The notes beneath the pieces were generated by a model. That model was not told where the DNA came from and made no database searches. It saw only the letters and a program-made list of their open reading frames with translations. The position numbers were made by a program, and so were the translations under genes. Below are positions 7,352-15,293 of a DNA stretch of 64,000 bases, piece after piece (positions within the stretch are counted from its first letter, which is position 1; every line of letters starts with the position of its first letter). Origin of the DNA: Enterobacter asburiae (GTDB lineage: Bacteria > Pseudomonadota > Gammaproteobacteria > Enterobacterales > Enterobacteriaceae); assembly GCF_024599655.1 (NCBI RefSeq), contig NZ_CP102247.1, forward strand, positions 3,348,001-3,412,000. Reading direction: 5' to 3'.

Positions 7352-9070
7352 ATGAAACAAACCGTGGCTGCATATATTGCGAAAACGCTCGAACAGGCTG
7401 GCGTGAAACGTATCTGGGGCGTAACCGGCGATTCCCTGAACGGACTCAGCGACAGCCTCAACAAGATGAAGACCATCGAATGGATGCCTACCCGCCATGA
7501 AGAGGTTGCCGCCTTCGCCGCAGGCGCGGAAGCACAGCTCACGGGGGAACTGGCCGTGTGTGCGGGCTCGTGCGGTCCCGGCAACCTGCATCTGATCAAC
7601 GGGCTGTTCGACTGCCACCGTAACCACGTGCCGGTGCTGGCCATTGCCGCCCATATCCCCTCTTCCGAAATCGGCAGCGGCTATTTTCAGGAGACGCATC
7701 CGCAGGAGCTGTTCCGTGAATGCAGCCACTATTGCGAGCTGGTTTCATCCCCGGAGCAGATCCCGCAGGTGCTGGCGATCGCCATGCGCAAGGCCGTGCT
7801 AAACCGCGGCGTTTCGGTGGTCGTCATCCCGGGCGATGTGGCCCTCAAGGCCGCGCCGGAAGGGGCCAGCACCCACTGGTATCACGCTCCGCAGCCCGTG
7901 GTGACGCCTGCTGAAGAGGAGCTGAAAAAGCTGGCGCAGCTGCTGCGTTACTCCAGCAACATCGCCCTGATGTGCGGCAGCGGCTGCGCGGGCGCCCACA
8001 AGGAGCTGCTTGAATTTGCCGGGAAGCTGAAATCGCCGATTGTCCACGCCCTGCGCGGCAAAGAGCACGTCGAGTACGACAACCCTTACGACGTGGGGAT
8101 GACCGGGCTGATCGGTTTTTCTTCCGGCTTCCACACCATGATGAACGCCGACACGCTGATCCTGCTCGGCACCCAGTTCCCGTATCGTCCGTTCTATCCA
8201 GCGGATGCCAAAATCATTCAGATTGATATCAACCCGGCCAGCATCGGCGCGCACAGCAAGGTCGATATGGCGCTGGTGGGCGACATTAAATCGACCCTTG
8301 CCGCCCTGCTGCCGCTGCTGGAAGAAAAAACGGATCGCAAGTTCCTCGATAAGGCGTTGAGCGACTATCGCGATGCCCGCAAGGGGCTGGACGACCTCGC
8401 CAAACCGAGCGACAAAGCCATTCACCCGCAGTATCTGGCGCAGCAGATCAGCCATTTCGCCGACGACGATGCCATCTTCACCTGCGACGTGGGCACGCCA
8501 ACCGTCTGGGCAGCCCGCTACCTGAAGATGAACGGCAAACGCCGCCTGCTTGGCTCGTTCAACCACGGCTCGATGGCCAACGCCATGCCGCAGGCGCTGG
8601 GCGCAAAAGCGACGGCGCCGGAGCGTCAGGTGGTGGCGATGTGCGGCGACGGCGGGTTCAGCATGCTGATGGGGGATTTCCTCTCGGTGGTGCAGATGAA
8701 GCTCCCGCTGAAAATCGTGGTCTTTAACAACAGCGTGCTGGGCTTCGTGGCAATGGAGATGAAGGCCGGTGGTTACCTGACGGACGGCACCGAGTTGCAC
8801 GACACCAACTTCGCGCGCATTGCCGAGGCCTGCGGCATCACCGGTATTCGCGTGGAGAAAGCCTCAGAGGTGGATGAAGCCCTGCAGCGCGCCTTCTCCA
8901 TTGACGGACCGGTGCTGGTGGACGTGGTCGTCGCCAAAGAGGAACTGGCGATCCCGCCGCAGATCAAGCTGGAACAGGCCAAAGGCTTTAGCCTGTATAT
9001 GCTGCGCGCCATCATCAGCGGGCGCGGCGATGAGGTGATCGAACTGGCAAAAACCAACTGGCTCAGGTAA
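7352..9070 (+). CDS. poxB: Pyruvate dehydrogenase (quinone), pyruvate oxidase PoxB
   Basis: A 572-residue peripheral membrane flavoenzyme that oxidatively decarboxylates pyruvate to acetate and CO2 and passes electrons to ubiquinone. The domains follow the thiamine-diphosphate family: N-terminal PYR domain with the catalytic glutamate region MPTRHEEVAAFAAGAEA, a central FAD-binding domain, and a C-terminal PP domain with the GDGGFSML...VVFNNS thiamine motif. The final residues (AKGFSLYMLRAIISGRGDE onward) match the amphipathic lipid-activation helix of E. coli PoxB. In E. coli it is RpoS-dependent. AAAGGAG lies upstream of the ATG. ltaE follows after 38 bp. Confidence 0.97.
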   Translation: MKQTVAAYIAKTLEQAGVKRIWGVTGDSLNGLSDSLNKMKTIEWMPTRHEEVAAFAAGAEAQLTGELAVCAGSCGPGNLHLINGLFDCHRNHVPVLAIAAHIPSSEIGSGYFQETHPQELFRECSHYCELVSSPEQIPQVLAIAMRKAVLNRGVSVVVIPGDVALKAAPEGASTHWYHAPQPVVTPAEEELKKLAQLLRYSSNIALMCGSGCAGAHKELLEFAGKLKSPIVHALRGKEHVEYDNPYDVGMTGLIGFSSGFHTMMNADTLILLGTQFPYRPFYPADAKIIQIDINPASIGAHSKVDMALVGDIKSTLAALLPLLEEKTDRKFLDKALSDYRDARKGLDDLAKPSDKAIHPQYLAQQISHFADDDAIFTCDVGTPTVWAARYLKMNGKRRLLGSFNHGSMANAMPQALGAKATAPERQVVAMCGDGGFSMLMGDFLSVVQMKLPLKIVVFNNSVLGFVAMEMKAGGYLTDGTELHDTNFARIAEACGITGIRVEKASEVDEALQRAFSIDGPVLVDVVVAKEELAIPPQIKLEQAKGFSLYMLRAIISGRGDEVIELAKTNWLR

Positions 9071-9108
9071 AACATCTGGCATCGCCTTTTTAATAATAAG
9101 GACATGCC

Positions 9109-10110
9109 ATGATCGATTTACGCAGTGATACCGTAACCCGCCCGAGCCGCGCCATGCTCGAAGAGATGATGGCCGCCCCGGTCGGGGACGACGTCTACGG
9201 CGATGACCCGACGGTCAACGAACTGCAGCGCTACGCGGCTGAACTGAGCGGCAAGGAGGCTGCCCTGTTCCTGCCAACCGGTACGCAGGCTAACCTGGTG
9301 GCGCTGCTCAGCCACTGCGAGCGCGGGGAAGAGTACATTGTCGGCCAGGGCGCGCATAACTATCTGTATGAAGCAGGCGGTGCCGCGGTGCTCGGCAGCA
9401 TTCAGCCGCAGCCGATTGACGCCGCGCCGGACGGCTCCCTGCCGCTCGATAAGGTCGCGGCAAAAATCAAGGCCGACGATATTCACTTCGCCCGCACCAG
9501 GCTGCTCAGCCTCGAAAACACCCACAACGGCAAAGTGCTGCCGCGCGAGTACCTGAAAGCAGCGTGGGAATTCACTCGCGAGCGCGGGCTCGGCCTGCAC
9601 GTGGACGGTGCGCGCATCTTCAACGCCGTGGTGGCGTACGGCTGCGAGCTGAAAGAGATTACGCAATACTGCGACTCGTTCACCATTTGCCTCTCTAAAG
9701 GTCTGGGCACGCCGGTGGGCTCTCTGCTGGTCGGTAACGCAGACTACATCAAGCGCGCCAACCGCTGGCGTAAGATGACCGGCGGCGGCATGCGCCAGGC
9801 GGGTATTCTGGCGGCGGCCGGGCTGTATGCCCTGAAAAACAACGTGGCGCGCCTGAAGGACGACCACGACAACGCCGCGTGGATGGCTACGCAGCTGCGC
9901 GAAATTGGCGCCGACGTGATGCGTCACGACACTAACATGCTGTTTGTTCGCGTGGGCGATGACCACGCCGCCGCGCTGGGTGAATTTATGAAATCACGTG
10001 GCGTGCTGATCAACGCCTCACCTGTCGTGCGCCTGGTCATGCACCTTGACGTGAGTCGCGAACAGCTGGCGGACGTGGTGAAACATTGGCAGGCGTTTTT
10101 ACAGCGATAA
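9109..10110 (+). CDS. ltaE: Low-specificity L-threonine aldolase
   Basis: A 333-residue PLP enzyme that cleaves L-threonine and L-allo-threonine to glycine and acetaldehyde. It shows the N-terminal MIDLRSDTVTRPS and GDDVYGDDPTVNELQ motifs, the substrate-binding HVDGARIFNA segment and the PLP lysine in CLSKGLGTPVGS near residue 197. Length and sequence match E. coli LtaE. AAGGA precedes the ATG. It lies between poxB and ybjT with short gaps (38 and 10 bp), so the three may be co-transcribed. Confidence 0.96.
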   Translation: MIDLRSDTVTRPSRAMLEEMMAAPVGDDVYGDDPTVNELQRYAAELSGKEAALFLPTGTQANLVALLSHCERGEEYIVGQGAHNYLYEAGGAAVLGSIQPQPIDAAPDGSLPLDKVAAKIKADDIHFARTRLLSLENTHNGKVLPREYLKAAWEFTRERGLGLHVDGARIFNAVVAYGCELKEITQYCDSFTICLSKGLGTPVGSLLVGNADYIKRANRWRKMTGGGMRQAGILAAAGLYALKNNVARLKDDHDNAAWMATQLREIGADVMRHDTNMLFVRVGDDHAAALGEFMKSRGVLINASPVVRLVMHLDVSREQLADVVKHWQAFLQR

Positions 10111-10120
10111 GGAGCATCAC

Positions 10121-11557
10121 GTGCCGCAACGCATTCTGGTGCTCGGCGCCAGCGGGTATATCGGTCAGCATCTTACCGCGGCGTTAAGCCAGCAGGGACA
10201 CCGGGTGCTGGCTGCGGCACGTAACACCGAACGGCTGCAAAAACTCAGTTTGCCAGGCGTCACCTGCCACAGCGTTGACCTCAACTGGCCGAAGGAGCTT
10301 CCCGCGCTGCTCGAAGGGGTCGACACGCTTTACTACCTTGTGCACAGCATGGGTGAAGGCGGAGATTTTATCGCCCACGAGCGTCAGGTGGCGATGAACG
10401 TCCGCGATGTTCTGCTGCAAACGCCGGTGAAGCAGGTGATTTTTTTAAGCTCGCTCCAGGCGCCCGAGCATGAGCAGTCCGATCACCTGCGCGCCCGCCA
10501 GCTGACGGGGGACACCCTGCGCGACGCCGCTATCCCTGTTACCGAACTGCGCGCCGGCATTATCGTCGGCGCGGGTTCCGCCGCCTTCGAAGTGATGCGC
10601 GATATGGTCTACAACCTGCCGGTACTCACGCCGCCGCGCTGGGTTCGTTCGCGCACCACGCCGATTGCGCTGGAGAATTTACTGCATTATCTGGTGGCGC
10701 TGCTGGAACATCCGGCGGAGCAACACCGCGTGCTGGAAGCTGCGGGCCCCGAAGTCCTGAGCTATCAGGAGCAGTTCGAACATTTTATGCGCGTCAGCGG
10801 CCGCCGCCGCTGGCTTATCCCCATCCCCTTTCCAACCCGCTGGATTTCGGTGTGGTTTTTGAATGTGATCACCTCGGTACCGCCGACGACCGCCAAAGCG
10901 CTGATCCAGGGGCTGAAGCACGATCTGCTGGCGGACGATCGCGAGCTGCGGGCACTCATTCCCCAGGATCTGATCCGGTTTGATGATGCCGTGCGCAATA
11001 CGCTGAAAGAGGAAGAGCAGCTGGTGAACTCCAGCGACTGGGGCTACGACGCCCAGGCGTTTGCCCGCTGGCGGCCGGAGTACGGCTATTACCCGAAACA
11101 GGCGGGCTGCACGGTGAAGACTTCCGCCAGCCTTGCAGATCTGTGGGAGGTCGTGAACCAGATTGGCGGCAAAGACGGTTATTTCTTCGGCAATATCCTC
11201 TGGCAAACGCGCGGGGCAATGGATCTGCTGGTGGGGCACAGGCTGGCAAAAGGCCGCCCGGCACGCCCGTATCTTGAGGTGGGCGATGCGGTCGACAGCT
11301 GGAAGGTGATCATCGTCGAGCCGGAAAAACAGCTGGCGATGCTGTTCGGTATGAAGGCCCCGGGGCTGGGGCGACTCTGCTTTACCCTGAAAGACAAAGG
11401 CGATCATCGTGAACTGGACGTCCGCGCCTGGTGGCATCCGCACGGAATGCCGGGTCTGTTCTACTGGCTGCTGATGATCCCCGCCCACCTGTTTATCTTC
11501 CGGGGGATGGCGAAACGCATTGCGCAACGGGCAGAACAAAAGATGAAAATTCGTTAA
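10121..11557 (+). CDS. ybjT: YbjT, NAD(P)-binding / DUF2867 protein
   Basis: A 478-residue protein beginning at a GTG behind AAGGAG. The N-terminal half is an NmrA-like extended Rossmann domain (ILVLGASGYIGQHL at the start, then YYLVHSMGEGGDF); the C-terminal half matches DUF2867 and ends in a short hydrophobic segment. Gene order and full-length similarity identify E. coli YbjT, which has no established reaction. The 10-bp gap to ltaE suggests one transcript. Confidence 0.9.
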   Translation: MPQRILVLGASGYIGQHLTAALSQQGHRVLAAARNTERLQKLSLPGVTCHSVDLNWPKELPALLEGVDTLYYLVHSMGEGGDFIAHERQVAMNVRDVLLQTPVKQVIFLSSLQAPEHEQSDHLRARQLTGDTLRDAAIPVTELRAGIIVGAGSAAFEVMRDMVYNLPVLTPPRWVRSRTTPIALENLLHYLVALLEHPAEQHRVLEAAGPEVLSYQEQFEHFMRVSGRRRWLIPIPFPTRWISVWFLNVITSVPPTTAKALIQGLKHDLLADDRELRALIPQDLIRFDDAVRNTLKEEEQLVNSSDWGYDAQAFARWRPEYGYYPKQAGCTVKTSASLADLWEVVNQIGGKDGYFFGNILWQTRGAMDLLVGHRLAKGRPARPYLEVGDAVDSWKVIIVEPEKQLAMLFGMKAPGLGRLCFTLKDKGDHRELDVRAWWHPHGMPGLFYWLLMIPAHLFIFRGMAKRIAQRAEQKMKIR

Positions 11558-11648
11558 TAAAACCCTTTTTCTTTCACCTTTCCCATTGCATAGCGTCGTA
11601 ATTCACGAAAGAATGCGCACGAAATTCTTTTCAACACAGTGGATAGAT

Positions 11649-12662
11649 ATGAAGGTACTGGTTACCGGGGCGACCAGCGGCTTAGGCCGAAATGCGGTCG
11701 AATTTCTGCGCAACAAGGGCATAAGCGTCAGGGCTACCGGTCGCAATGAAGCGATGGGAAAACTGCTGCAAAAAATGGGCGCAGAGTTCGTCCATGCTGA
11801 CCTGACGGAGCTGGTCTCCTCTCAGGCGAAAGTGATGCTCGCCGGTATCGACACGCTGTGGCACTGCTCCAGTTTTACCTCCCCGTGGGGTACCCAGGAA
11901 GCCTTCGATCTCGCCAACGTGCGGGCCACCCGCCGTCTGGGCGAATGGGCCGTCGCCTGGGGCGTGCGTAACTTTATTCATATCTCGTCACCGTCACTCT
12001 ATTTCGACTATCACCACCATCGTGACGTGCAGGAAGATTTCCGCCCGGCTCGTTTTGCCTGTGAGTTTGCCCGCAGCAAGGCGGCCAGCGAAGAGGTGAT
12101 TGACCTTCTGGCGCAGTCGAACCCGCATACCCGCTTTACCGTGCTGCGCCCCCAGAGCCTGTTCGGGCCGCACGACAAAGTGTTTATTCCGCGCCTGGCG
12201 CAGATGATGCACCACTACGGCAGCGTGCTGCTGCCGCGCGGCGGCGATGCGCTGGTGGATATGACCTATTACGAAAACGCCGTCCACGCCATGTGGCTGG
12301 CGAGCCAGCCGGACTGCGACAAGCTCATTTCCGGTCGCGCCTACAACATCACCAACGGCGAACCCTGCACGCTGCGCAGCATTGTGCAGCGGCTGATCGA
12401 CGAGCTGCAGATCGATTGCCGTATCCGTTCCGTGCCCTACCCGATGCTGGATATGATTGCCCGCAGCATGGAGCGTTTTGGTAGTAAATCGGCCAAAGAG
12501 CCTGCGCTGACGCATTACGGTGTATCGAAGCTTAACTTTGATTTCACGCTGGATATTTCGCGTGCGGAGAACGAGCTGGGATATAAACCGGTTGTAACGC
12601 TGGATGAAGGGATTGAGCGCACGGCGGCGTGGTTACGGGATCACGGGAAGCTTCATCGCTAG
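11649..12662 (+). CDS. ybjS: YbjS, extended SDR / NAD-dependent epimerase-like protein
   Basis: A 337-residue Rossmann-fold protein with the nucleotide motif TGATSGLG at residues 6-13 and the family's catalytic-type Y in the HISSPSLYFDY region. The open frame extends upstream to 11586, but the ATG at 11649 (MKVLVTGATSGLG) gives the length and N terminus of E. coli YbjS. The ribosome site is weak (GTGGAT). No substrate is known. The T2SS/chitinase block begins directly after it; in E. coli the next gene would be amiD. Confidence 0.9.
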   Translation: MKVLVTGATSGLGRNAVEFLRNKGISVRATGRNEAMGKLLQKMGAEFVHADLTELVSSQAKVMLAGIDTLWHCSSFTSPWGTQEAFDLANVRATRRLGEWAVAWGVRNFIHISSPSLYFDYHHHRDVQEDFRPARFACEFARSKAASEEVIDLLAQSNPHTRFTVLRPQSLFGPHDKVFIPRLAQMMHHYGSVLLPRGGDALVDMTYYENAVHAMWLASQPDCDKLISGRAYNITNGEPCTLRSIVQRLIDELQIDCRIRSVPYPMLDMIARSMERFGSKSAKEPALTHYGVSKLNFDFTLDISRAENELGYKPVVTLDEGIERTAAWLRDHGKLHR

Positions 12663-12669
12663 CCTTTTT

Positions 12670-12701
12670 GCCCGGTGGCGGCTTCGCCTTACCGGGCCTA
12701 C
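12670..12701. repeat. REP element
   Basis: CCCGGTGGCG-GCTTCG-CCTTACCGGG hairpin directly behind the ybjS stop. Confidence 0.8.
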
Positions 12702-12717
12702 AACTGCACCGTACTAT

Positions 12718-12754
12718 CCCCTCGCCCCTTTGGGGAGAGGGTTAGGGTGAGGGG
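12718..12754. repeat. GC-rich palindromic intergenic repeat, copy 2
   Basis: CCCCTCGCCCC-TTT-GGGG followed by AGAGGGTTAGGGTGAGGGG. It belongs to the same family as 2348-2383 and is the best local model for the repeat broken by the IS at 60594. Confidence 0.7.
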
Positions 12755-12769
12755 AAAGAGCAAACACTA

Positions 12770-12795
12770 AAACGGCAACCTTTCGGTTGCCGTTT
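12770..12795. terminator. Bidirectional terminator at the ybjS / GH19 chitinase junction
   Basis: An 11-bp stem AAACGGCAACC / GGTTGCCGTTT closes the stable tetraloop TTTC; A and T runs flank both sides. It lies between the convergent ends of ybjS and the chitinase gene. Confidence 0.8.
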
Positions 12796-12800
12796 GCTGT

Positions 12801-14615
12801 TTATAATGCCGTCCAGGCGTCAGACCATGCCAGGCCTGCACCCGGTTCATAGTATGCCGGGGCACTGTTACACCAGCCGCTGTACGGGAACGGCTTGCAC
12901 TGGAACAGTTTACCGTGGTTATTCACGATATCACCTGCGTTGTACTTGCTGTTCGCGCTCCACGCGGCGTAAGAGCCGGAAGTGCCTTCGTCCTGAGACG
13001 GTGCCGCTTTCGCCTTCACGTTCAGCAGGTAAGAGGTGGTGCTGCTCAGTTCACCATCGCTAACGGTCAGACTCACTTCAATCTGCTGAGCCGTCGCCGC
13101 TTCTGGCGCCTTGAAGGTCACAACCGCTTTATCCTGACCGGTGACGGTCTGACCATCCTGTGAACGCCAGGTGTAGGTCAGCTTGTTGCCATCAGCATCG
13201 GTAGACCCTTCCGCGCTCAGAGAAACCTGCGCACCGGCGTCAACCGCACCGATTGGACCCGCAATATGCGCGACCGGGGCGTGGTTCACCGCCGCTGGCT
13301 CAGCCGGGGTTTCATCCGGCGTTGGCGCTGGTGTTGGCTCTGGTGTCGGCGTTGGCGTTACCGGCGTTTCATCCGGTGTGGTGGCAGAGCCGTCGTCGTT
13401 CACGATGTTAACTTTGAAGAATTTCTGCACGCACTTGCTATAGTCACCGTCTTTAAAGGCGCTGAACGGCGTCTGGTAGCCCACCAGTTGGCAAGAGTAG
13501 GTCTTACCGTCTGGCGTATCAGCGCTCCATCCCCAGTCCTGTTCCCAGTAAATCTTCAAGGCACCGGCACCGCCTTCGTCGAACTGCTTCATGTTGGCGC
13601 AGCCCAGCACTTCATTTGCCGGAACAGGCACTTTCAGATAGTTCGCGAACTCTTTGTAGTACTTGATACGGTTTTGCGACTGGGCAATTTCAGTCGGGCC
13701 GCCGCACTCAACGCCGCCGTTGATGATTTGGGTGGTCACGCCAAAGCCCGGTACCAGACCGTTGGCCTTATCGTGATCGTTCGGCTGCCACGTGCCGTCG
13801 ATAACCTGCAGCATGCTTGGTTTTGGCGGCTGCGGGTAGGCGAAGAAGAAGATCGCACTCGCCAGGTTCAGCCAGGTGTCCGCCACCAGCTCAGGTTTGT
13901 CGAGCAGGGTACGCACATCGCCGTACATCGCTTCAGAGAACGGACCGTAGTTGTAGTTGTAGGACAACTGCTTCGCACCGCGACCGAAGTAGCTCAGGAA
14001 GTCACCGTCTTTATCTTTACCGCACGGCCAGGTCTGCCCCTGCCAGACGTCCGGGTTACATTCGCCGTTGTAGCCGCCCTTCTGACCTTCGGTCCAGCCC
14101 ATTTCACGCACGTGAACCAGCGCCTGACGCCATTCAGCTTCCGGACGCCAGCTTTCGTGGCCGCCGGTTTCCTGGGCAAAGTGGGCAAACATGGTTGCCA
14201 GCTCTTTACGGCAGATGGCGTCGCTGTCGCGACCGTCGTTGTAGGTCTTACACAGCGCCGGGAATTTACCCACCGCTTTCAGGAAGTTGCTGTAGGTATA
14301 GGCCTGCGCGCGCATCGGGAACAGGTATTCCCAGTCGCTGGTCTTCACGATCCCTTCAACGCGCTTCACGTTGTCCGGGTTCGCCGCACGGCCTGGCTCA
14401 ATCATTTCTACCTGAGCATTGTCCAGCGTCTGGATGGTCTCTTTTACGGAGGCCATCAGCGGGAAGCTGGTCAGCTCTTTTTCCTTCTTCGCCAGATCGC
14501 TGGCTTTCATGGTGTATGGTTCACTGGTGGTCGCTTGCAACGAAGCAGCCTGCGCCATAAACGGTGCTACGCATGCGCCGGCAACGAGTACACTCAGTAA
14601 CGTCCTTTTGTTCAT
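12801..14615 (-). CDS. Secreted GH19 chitinase with PKD-like and CBM5/12 domains
   Basis: A 604-residue exported enzyme predicted to hydrolyse beta-1,4 bonds of chitin. Order: signal peptide (residues 1-23, ending MAQA), a spacer of about 70 residues, a GH19 catalytic domain at about 90-390 with catalytic Glu149 in FAHFAQETGGHE and the family signature SYFGRGAKQLSYNYNYG, a Pro/Thr-rich linker (PTPTPEPTPAPTP), a PKD-like domain at about 445-530 (SAEGSTDADGNKLTYTW), and a C-terminal chitin-binding module at about 555-604 (YAAWSANSKYNAGDIV). It is the last of three same-strand genes behind the gsp operon and a likely T2SS substrate by domain style and position; that is inference. Confidence 0.9.
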   Translation of the reverse strand: MNKRTLLSVLVAGACVAPFMAQAASLQATTSEPYTMKASDLAKKEKELTSFPLMASVKETIQTLDNAQVEMIEPGRAANPDNVKRVEGIVKTSDWEYLFPMRAQAYTYSNFLKAVGKFPALCKTYNDGRDSDAICRKELATMFAHFAQETGGHESWRPEAEWRQALVHVREMGWTEGQKGGYNGECNPDVWQGQTWPCGKDKDGDFLSYFGRGAKQLSYNYNYGPFSEAMYGDVRTLLDKPELVADTWLNLASAIFFFAYPQPPKPSMLQVIDGTWQPNDHDKANGLVPGFGVTTQIINGGVECGGPTEIAQSQNRIKYYKEFANYLKVPVPANEVLGCANMKQFDEGGAGALKIYWEQDWGWSADTPDGKTYSCQLVGYQTPFSAFKDGDYSKCVQKFFKVNIVNDDGSATTPDETPVTPTPTPEPTPAPTPDETPAEPAAVNHAPVAHIAGPIGAVDAGAQVSLSAEGSTDADGNKLTYTWRSQDGQTVTGQDKAVVTFKAPEAATAQQIEVSLTVSDGELSSTTSYLLNVKAKAAPSQDEGTSGSYAAWSANSKYNAGDIVNNHGKLFQCKPFPYSGWCNSAPAYYEPGAGLAWSDAWTAL

Positions 14616-14744
14616 TTCAGTATTCCTGTTAATTGAAGTTAAAGTTAAATCCCGGCTTATGTATTAATCCGTTAATAAATAAACCACAGACAGCTGTTTT
14701 CACTTTTCGAAGAACACCCTCAGGAATTCTTCAAAAATAAAAAA

Positions 14745-15185
14745 CTAATAACGTGCCGCTAATTTCAACTGCTGATATTTTTTCCAGACCTTATGGGCAT
14801 ACACCATTCGCTGCGGATAATTCTCTTTTTTTAACCCGGCGTTATAGGCGCCTACCGCCTCCCAGTTATAGCCATAGACTTTAATCATTCCGGAGAGGAT
14901 GGACGCCCCCACCATGATTGAGGTACAGGGCTCGGTCATCAGTCGGTATTCATCAATCCCCCTGCTCTCCAGCTCCGTAAAATGCGAGCTGTTTATCTGC
15001 ATCAGCCCAACATCGCGGGTGCCGTCGTGGTTTTGCCCAACCGCATACGGGTTCATTCCGGATTCAACGTTAGCAATGGCATACAATAAATAGGGATCGA
15101 CATGATAATAATGCGCCGCTTTATCCCAACAGTTTGCCAGTGCGCTTTGGCTTATTATCAGTAACAACAATATTAATTTTTTCAT
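14745..15185 (-). CDS. Secreted lytic transglycosylase, IagB/SLT type
   Basis: A 146-residue protein with a signal peptide (MKKLILLLLIISQSALA) and a compact lysozyme-like SLT domain: catalytic glutamate in IANVESGMNP, then DVGLMQINSSHF and VGAYNAGL. Such enzymes cut peptidoglycan without water, usually to open the wall for a secretion machine. The frame extends to 15227, but the ATG at 15185 follows AGGTA and gives a clean signal peptide. It lies between the GH18 and GH19 chitinase genes, so it may help assembly of the T2SS through the wall or be exported. Confidence 0.85.
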   Translation of the reverse strand: MKKLILLLLIISQSALANCWDKAAHYYHVDPYLLYAIANVESGMNPYAVGQNHDGTRDVGLMQINSSHFTELESRGIDEYRLMTEPCTSIMVGASILSGMIKVYGYNWEAVGAYNAGLKKENYPQRMVYAHKVWKKYQQLKLAARY

Positions 15186-15248
15186 TTTTACCTGCTGACA
15201 GTTTCGGTTATTTCTCCTTGCCCACATCCTGTAAAATGAATTTTGAAT

Positions 15249-15279
15249 CGCTCACCCCCTCATCAGAGAGCGGTGAGCG
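15249..15279 (-). terminator. Likely terminator of the GH18 chitinase gene
   Basis: CGCTCACC pairs with GGTGAGCG over a 15-nt loop, 15 bp past the stop codon. The minus-strand tail is only moderately T-rich. Confidence 0.5.
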
Positions 15280-15293
15280 TTTATCGGGTTAGA

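Noticed and set aside
7799..8800. A 333-codon minus-strand frame inside poxB
   Set aside because: Antisense shadow of the fully conserved poxB; no ribosome site or family.
13266..14600. A 444-codon plus-strand open frame opposite the GH19 chitinase gene
   Set aside because: It is the complement of a clear secreted chitinase; its translation has no recognisable domain and is of the His/Arg/Gln-rich type produced by GC-rich antisense frames.
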